Shown here piece by piece: positions 5,873 through 8,718 of a stretch of DNA of 8,718 nt (position 1 is the first letter of the stretch; each line of letters opens with the position of its first letter). The stretch lies in the NCBI GenBank assembly GCA_021199695.1, contig JAJQHP010000160.1:1-8718 (forward strand), read 5' to 3'. The notes below the pieces were generated by a model. That model did no database searches, was not told the DNA's origin, and was given only the letters and a program-made list of their open reading frames with translations. The stretch comes from Clostridiales bacterium. GTDB taxonomy: Bacteria; Bacillota; Clostridia; Oscillospirales; Oscillospiraceae. Both the position numbers and the translations under genes were made by a program.

Positions 5873-7029
5873 TGATCGTTATTCTCCAGCGGCGCAGCCA
5901 GGTTCTGGGGCATCCACCCGTTTTTCCAGCACCGGGCCAGGTCCCAGCTCTCCTTCCAGTCCTCGTCCATCTTGCCGGAGCGGTCACGCCAGAGCTGGTA
6001 GTTCCAGTAGACATAGCCTGCGCTCACCGACCAGGCGTCCATCTGGAGGGCCGCCACCTCCCGGTAGCGCTTTCTCGCCTCCGCCTCTGCGTCGGGGGCG
6101 CCCTTTTTGGCTCGATCTCCGGCGTAGCGGTTGCTGATGCACCATTCGCCCACCATCACCGGGACGTGTTTTGCCACCTGGGAGAGCTTCCACTTGTTGA
6201 AGCCCACATAGATTTGATAGCACCAGAGCGTGTGGATGGGGACGAAGGACTCCATGGCGAAAATGTAGATGTGGGTGTCCAGACAGACGTTCTTCATGCC
6301 GCTCTCGTCAAAGAACCGGTTCCAGCCGGTGAGCCGGAAGCCGTCGTGGAACACGATGGTCTTTTCCTCCGGCAGAATGGCCCGGAGCCTGCGGTACGCC
6401 TCCCGGTAGAAGGGCTTCAAAAACTTCATGGGCACATAGGAGGACCCCTTCGCCTCCTCCTTGTCCACCGGCTTGCCCCGGATGGGGCCGGAGGGGGAGG
6501 ACAGCCACACGGTCAGGCTGATAGGCTCGTTGAGTACCTCGATGCCGTACAGAGCGGGATGATCCACGTACCGCCGGGCCAGCCGTTCCAGCACGGTCAT
6601 GGCGAACTCGACCTCCTCCGGGTCCTTGCACCACTTGCACACGCCGGTGAGGCCGCCGTTGTCATAGCCGTTCTGGCTGCCCGGGACGGTGTGCAGGTCG
6701 ATGAGCACCTGGAGGCCGTATTTCTCCGCCCACTGGAAGGCCAAATCCAGGTATTCGATACAGCCGTTGAAGGGAGGCCGGTCCCCAAAGACGAAGAAGG
6801 GAACCGGGATACGCACCAGGTTGACCCCGTGGCCCTTCAAATCCTTGAAGTCCTGCTCTGTCACATAGCTGTCCCGATGGGCCTTCATCCGCCGGGCCAG
6901 CTCCTCCTTGTCCATCAGCCGGTTCAGCCAGACCTCGTCCTTTGCACCGGTCCCCTCGAACATACCGACGTCCATCCACTCCTCCAGGACAAGCCAGTTG
7001 CCCAGGTTGGCGCCTCTGATCTGTTCCAT
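5869..7029 (-). CDS. GH5 exo-1,3-beta-glucanase-like glycosidase, intracellular
   Basis: This 386-residue (beta/alpha)8 glycoside hydrolase is closest in motifs to the exo-beta-1,3-glucanase group (GH5_9 type). It opens with RGANLGNWLVLEEWM (5-19). It has Arg 73 in VRIPVPFF, HTVPGSQNGYDNGG (113-126), acid/base Glu 168 in VLNEP, Asp 251/His 253 in DTHIY, nucleophile Glu 295 in VGEW, and YWNYQLW near 341. All expected catalytic residues are present. The start ATG at 7029 is chosen because AAAGAGGTG (7044-7036) precedes it and the fold begins at once; a longer frame to 7098 only adds a lysine-rich stretch and covers the leader. There is no signal peptide or membrane segment, so the protein should be cytoplasmic, unlike fungal members. 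It is first in the operon. It probably cleaves imported beta-glucan oligosaccharides; other beta-glucosides are possible. Confidence 0.9.
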   Translation of the reverse strand: MEQIRGANLGNWLVLEEWMDVGMFEGTGAKDEVWLNRLMDKEELARRMKAHRDSYVTEQDFKDLKGHGVNLVRIPVPFFVFGDRPPFNGCIEYLDLAFQWAEKYGLQVLIDLHTVPGSQNGYDNGGLTGVCKWCKDPEEVEFAMTVLERLARRYVDHPALYGIEVLNEPISLTVWLSSPSGPIRGKPVDKEEAKGSSYVPMKFLKPFYREAYRRLRAILPEEKTIVFHDGFRLTGWNRFFDESGMKNVCLDTHIYIFAMESFVPIHTLWCYQIYVGFNKWKLSQVAKHVPVMVGEWCISNRYAGDRAKKGAPDAEAEARKRYREVAALQMDAWSVSAGYVYWNYQLWRDRSGKMDEDWKESWDLARCWKNGWMPQNLAAPLENNDQ

Positions 7030-7133
7030 TTTCTGCACCTCTTTCTTCTTTTTTGCCGTCAGCTGTGACCGACGGGATTCGATAGTCTTTGAAATCACTT
7101 TTCTTTATAACATTTCGTATAATATATAGGAAA
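7030..7133 (-). promoter_or_regulatory. Promoter and leader region of the glycosidase operon
   Basis: Between the regulator's terminator and the GH5 ribosome site lies a sharply AT-rich block (about 7095-7133) with several -10-like words in the minus direction, such as TATTAT and TTATAA. None has a good -35 at 16-18 bases. A weak core promoter of this kind fits activator dependence. The leader can fold into a 7-bp hairpin with one wobble (7056-7075) just before an A-rich stretch and the ribosome site. The exact start point cannot be fixed. Confidence 0.45.
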
Positions 7134-7168
7134 AAGACGGCGGAATATATCAAAAATTCCACCGTCTT
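7129..7168 (-). terminator. Terminator of the AraC-type regulator gene
   Basis: A 13-position stem (7134-7146/7156-7168) is followed on the minus strand by a run of five T (7135-7131). One pair is U-G in minus-strand RNA and C-A in plus-strand RNA, pointing to use in the minus direction. It separates the regulator transcript from the glycosidase operon 89 bases after the regulator's stop codon. Confidence 0.82.
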
Positions 7169-7256
7169 ATCAAGTTCACGACCTTGTTCGCATTTTTTAC
7201 AGTTTTTACAAAATCAGTGCCGCAAAATTGTGCACTTTAACCTCTGCTATACGAGC
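7169..7256. promoter_or_regulatory. Possible upstream regulator-binding repeats
   Basis: This AT-rich stretch carries two tandem TGTAAAAA words on the minus strand, spaced 9 bases start to start (about 7207-7190), and a GTGC/GCAC inverted pair (about 7218-7236). It lies roughly 70-130 bases upstream of the AT-rich promoter block, a usual distance for AraC-family activator sites, but it is also the 3' untranslated end of the regulator gene. Binding is inference only. Confidence 0.25.
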
Positions 7257-8453
7257 TCATCCCGGCTCCAACCCATATTGCTTGCGGTATTGCCCCGGCG
7301 TCATCCCCGTCCATTTTTTGAACTCTGCGCCAAAATGGCTCTGGGAGGAAAACGCATAGGTGTAAGCGATGCTCTTGTAGGAGTCGTCCGTGTAAATCAG
7401 CTGGCTTTTCGCCGCATGAATCTTTTCCTGCATGATGTAGTCCTTCAGCTTGAGGCCGGTAGTGCGGGAAAAGATGCCGGACAGGTGCTTTGTGGACACC
7501 CCAAGCTGCTTTGCCAGGTCCTGCACCTCGATTTTGGAGTGGAGCTGCTGCATGATCAGCTCCTTACAGGCGGACACCAGGGGAGGCTCCTTTTCCGTCT
7601 CCGTCTCACTGAGACCATGCACCAGCTTGCAGTAGTCGATCTCGGCCTGACGCATATAGGCCAGCGCCTCCGCCCCATTCTGCACCTCGTCGATCTGCTG
7701 GATATAGGCGTCCGTCATGGAATAGGCCAGCTCCGGCTGGACGCCGGCAGCCATAGCGGAGCGGCCGGCCAGGGCGGTCACAATGGCCGCATGGTATTTC
7801 GCCTGTCGCAGCGGGTCGGCGGACATTTTCCCGACCCGGCCCACATAGACCTCCTGAAAGCTCTCCATCAGCAGCTCCATATCTCCGCTGCGGATGCTGC
7901 CCTGCTCCCGCAGCTCCTGACGATAGGGATTGTGAAGGGCGGCCTGCTCCTGATTGTCGTAGAGCACCTGGTGCAGATATTTGTTCATCCGCTCCACGTC
8001 CTGGCTGTCGCAAAAGCTCATCCGCACCAGAGTATTGATGTCCACCGAGACGCCGGAGGCCGTCTCGGCCAGCATCAGCACTCCGTGAGCGAACAGCTCC
8101 AGAGACACCAGGCTCACCCGATAGGGCAGCTCCTGCTCCAGCCTGTGCCGCCGCTGCAAAAACTGGGCGGCCTGGGTCACATTCTCAGACAGGCAGCACG
8201 GCCCCACCAGGAACACAGCGCCCTCTCCCTGCACAATGCCATACAGAACAGAGTCTCCCTCCAAAAAGAGCAGCGGCATATCCTCCCGGGCCCGCTCCAG
8301 CAGCTGGCGGCAGAAGGCGGGGTCGCTGCGGAACAGATCCTGCTGCTCCCCGTAATCCTCATAGATCGTGACCAGTTCGCCGTCCGGCCGATAGACGTGT
8401 ATCGGGGCGTGGATCAGGCAAATGATGTGGCGGCAGAGCTGCTGTGTGGTCAT
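7257..8453 (-). CDS. AraC-family transcriptional regulator
   Basis: This 398-residue DNA-binding regulator has the paired helix-turn-helix of the AraC/XylS family at its C-terminus. The first helix-turn-helix is about 309-330 (VQDLAKQLGVSTKHLSGIFS), the second about 358-380 (SIAYTYAFSSQSHFGAEFKK), followed by the family end WTGMTPGQYRKQYG. The first 300 residues are a long sensor region without a cupin-like sugar-binding motif that I can recognise, and without membrane segments, so the signal is unknown. Clostridial regulators of this length often sit beside sugar-use genes. ATG 8453 is chosen over a start at 8507 because GGGAGGTG (8466-8459) stands 5 bases before it. The gene has its own promoter and terminator and lies just upstream of the glycosidase operon on the same strand. 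It probably activates that operon and may also act on the divergent plus-strand gene. Confidence 0.93.
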   Translation of the reverse strand: MTTQQLCRHIICLIHAPIHVYRPDGELVTIYEDYGEQQDLFRSDPAFCRQLLERAREDMPLLFLEGDSVLYGIVQGEGAVFLVGPCCLSENVTQAAQFLQRRHRLEQELPYRVSLVSLELFAHGVLMLAETASGVSVDINTLVRMSFCDSQDVERMNKYLHQVLYDNQEQAALHNPYRQELREQGSIRSGDMELLMESFQEVYVGRVGKMSADPLRQAKYHAAIVTALAGRSAMAAGVQPELAYSMTDAYIQQIDEVQNGAEALAYMRQAEIDYCKLVHGLSETETEKEPPLVSACKELIMQQLHSKIEVQDLAKQLGVSTKHLSGIFSRTTGLKLKDYIMQEKIHAAKSQLIYTDDSYKSIAYTYAFSSQSHFGAEFKKWTGMTPGQYRKQYGLEPG

Positions 8454-8495
8454 AAGGGCACCTCCCAGACTGGGTATCTTCTTCTCTACTATCCT

Positions 8496-8524
8496 ATTCT
8501 CCCACAATCCGTCCCCCGGTGCAA
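8496..8524 (-). promoter_or_regulatory. Promoter of the AraC-type regulator
   Basis: On the minus strand TTGCAC (8524-8519) and GAGAAT (8501-8496) are separated by 17 bases. The -35 is good and the -10 matches the consensus at four of six positions. The spacer holds GGACGGATT (8514-8506) at exactly the same place as in the divergent plus-strand promoter, which strengthens the call. Transcription would start near 8489, about 36 bases before the ATG. Confidence 0.6.
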
Positions 8525-8578
8525 TTCTTTTTTTGCGCTCCGGGACCGCTGTTTTCTCCCCTCCGCGAAAAATTCATG

Positions 8579-8607
8579 TTGCAATCCCGGACGGATTCCC
8601 GTATAAT
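8579..8607 (+). promoter_or_regulatory. Strong sigma-70-type promoter of the plus-strand gene
   Basis: TTGCAA (8579-8584), a 17-base spacer and a perfect TATAAT (8602-8607) form a near-consensus housekeeping promoter. GGACGGATT lies at 8589-8597 between the two boxes, and together with AATCC at 8583-8587 it forms an AATCC-N5-GGATT inverted repeat. That is a position where a bound protein would block RNA polymerase. The start point would be near 8614. Confidence 0.8.
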
Positions 8608-8621
8608 GGGCGGCGCAATCA

Positions 8622-8648
8622 GCCCGCCGGGTGCGGTGGGCGTCTTTT
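8622..8648 (+). terminator. Leader hairpin, possible attenuator
   Basis: Soon after the predicted start point a 7-bp stem with one G-U pair (8622-8628/8635-8641) and a 6-base loop is followed by GTCTTTT (8642-8648). It ends about 20 bases before the ATG of the plus-strand gene. It has the shape of a short leader terminator but the T-run is only four long. It overlaps an alternative pairing of GGCGG (8609-8613) with CCGCC (8624-8628), which could act as its competitor. Confidence 0.35.
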
Positions 8649-8667
8649 GAGAAGGGGAGAGTCAGCG

Positions 8668-8718
8668 ATGAGAAAACAGCAGAGCTTTCAGTGGGAGGCC
8701 CTGTCCGTGGGCGTCTGC
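8668..8718 (+). CDS. 5' end of a gene, tentatively GH42-like beta-galactosidase (cut by window end)
   Basis: Seventeen codons are visible: MRKQQSFQWEALSVGVC. GAAGGGGAGAG (8651-8661) gives a good ribosome site, and a strong promoter lies 60 bases upstream. There is no signal peptide in what can be seen, since the start is polar. The ending LSVGVC resembles the opening of GH42-type beta-galactosidases, which often read LGVCYYPEHW at this point, and a glycosidase would suit the neighbourhood. With so few residues this is only a suggestion; the gene itself is well supported. It is transcribed divergently from the AraC-type regulator. Confidence 0.6.
   Translation, partial: MRKQQSFQWEALSVGVC

Noticed and set aside
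5872..7068. A 398-codon plus-strand open frame opposite the GH5 gene
   Set aside because: It is the complement of a well-supported GH5 gene with all catalytic motifs. The composition is biased and no promoter or ribosome site precedes it.
7030..7098. A longer N-terminus for the GH5 enzyme
   Set aside because: The added 23 residues are lysine- and serine-rich, run across the leader hairpin and include the ribosome site for ATG 7029. The family fold starts right after the internal methionine.
8521..8540. The T-run near 8526-8534 as a terminator
   Set aside because: No stable stem precedes it on the plus strand, and it lies upstream of both divergent promoters, where it more likely provides AT-rich promoter context.
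7089..8606. A 505-codon plus-strand open frame opposite the AraC-type gene
   Set aside because: It covers a complete regulator gene, its terminator and both intergenic regions on the other strand. The translation has no domain pattern, and the divergent promoters contradict it.

Overview
The window looks like chromosomal DNA of a GC-rich, Gram-positive gut Clostridium relative (Oscillospiraceae/Lachnospiraceae type). This is inferred from strong AAGGAGG-like ribosome sites, GC-rich genes with AT-rich control regions, and protein families typical of that group. No species marker gene is present.

Positions 1-1061 are an integration scar. They start with the 3' part of a tRNA-Ala(CGC) that lacks its 5' acceptor strand, followed by that tRNA's terminator. 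Next, on the minus strand, lie two broken pieces of conjugative-element proteins: a serine-recombinase tail and a fragment of the large SNF2-type helicase/methylase. After them come two short unrecognised plus-strand frames, the second probably frameshifted, and a 17-bp inverted repeat.

Positions 1086-8453 hold a minus-strand carbohydrate-use locus. In transcription order it contains an AraC-family regulator (8453-7257) with its own terminator, then a GH5 exo-1,3-beta-glucanase-like enzyme without a signal peptide (7029-5869). A membrane-anchored alpha/beta-hydrolase esterase (5872-4781) overlaps the GH5 gene by 4 bases. After a structured 130-base spacer comes a 1033-residue GH3 enzyme with permuted domain order and a membrane segment at each end (4650-1549), then a 127-residue four-helix membrane protein (1529-1146), then a terminator. 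The simplest reading, which is inference, is use of beta-glucan or a related acylated beta-glucoside: esterase and GH3 trim the substrate at the cell surface, GH5 finishes imported oligosaccharides inside, and the AraC protein switches the operon. No transporter is visible.

Positions 8454-8718 are a divergent control region and the first 17 codons of a plus-strand gene, tentatively a GH42-like beta-galactosidase. The two divergent promoters share the same 9-base element, GGACGGATT, at the same place inside their 17-base spacers. This suggests that the regulator gene and the plus-strand gene are controlled together.
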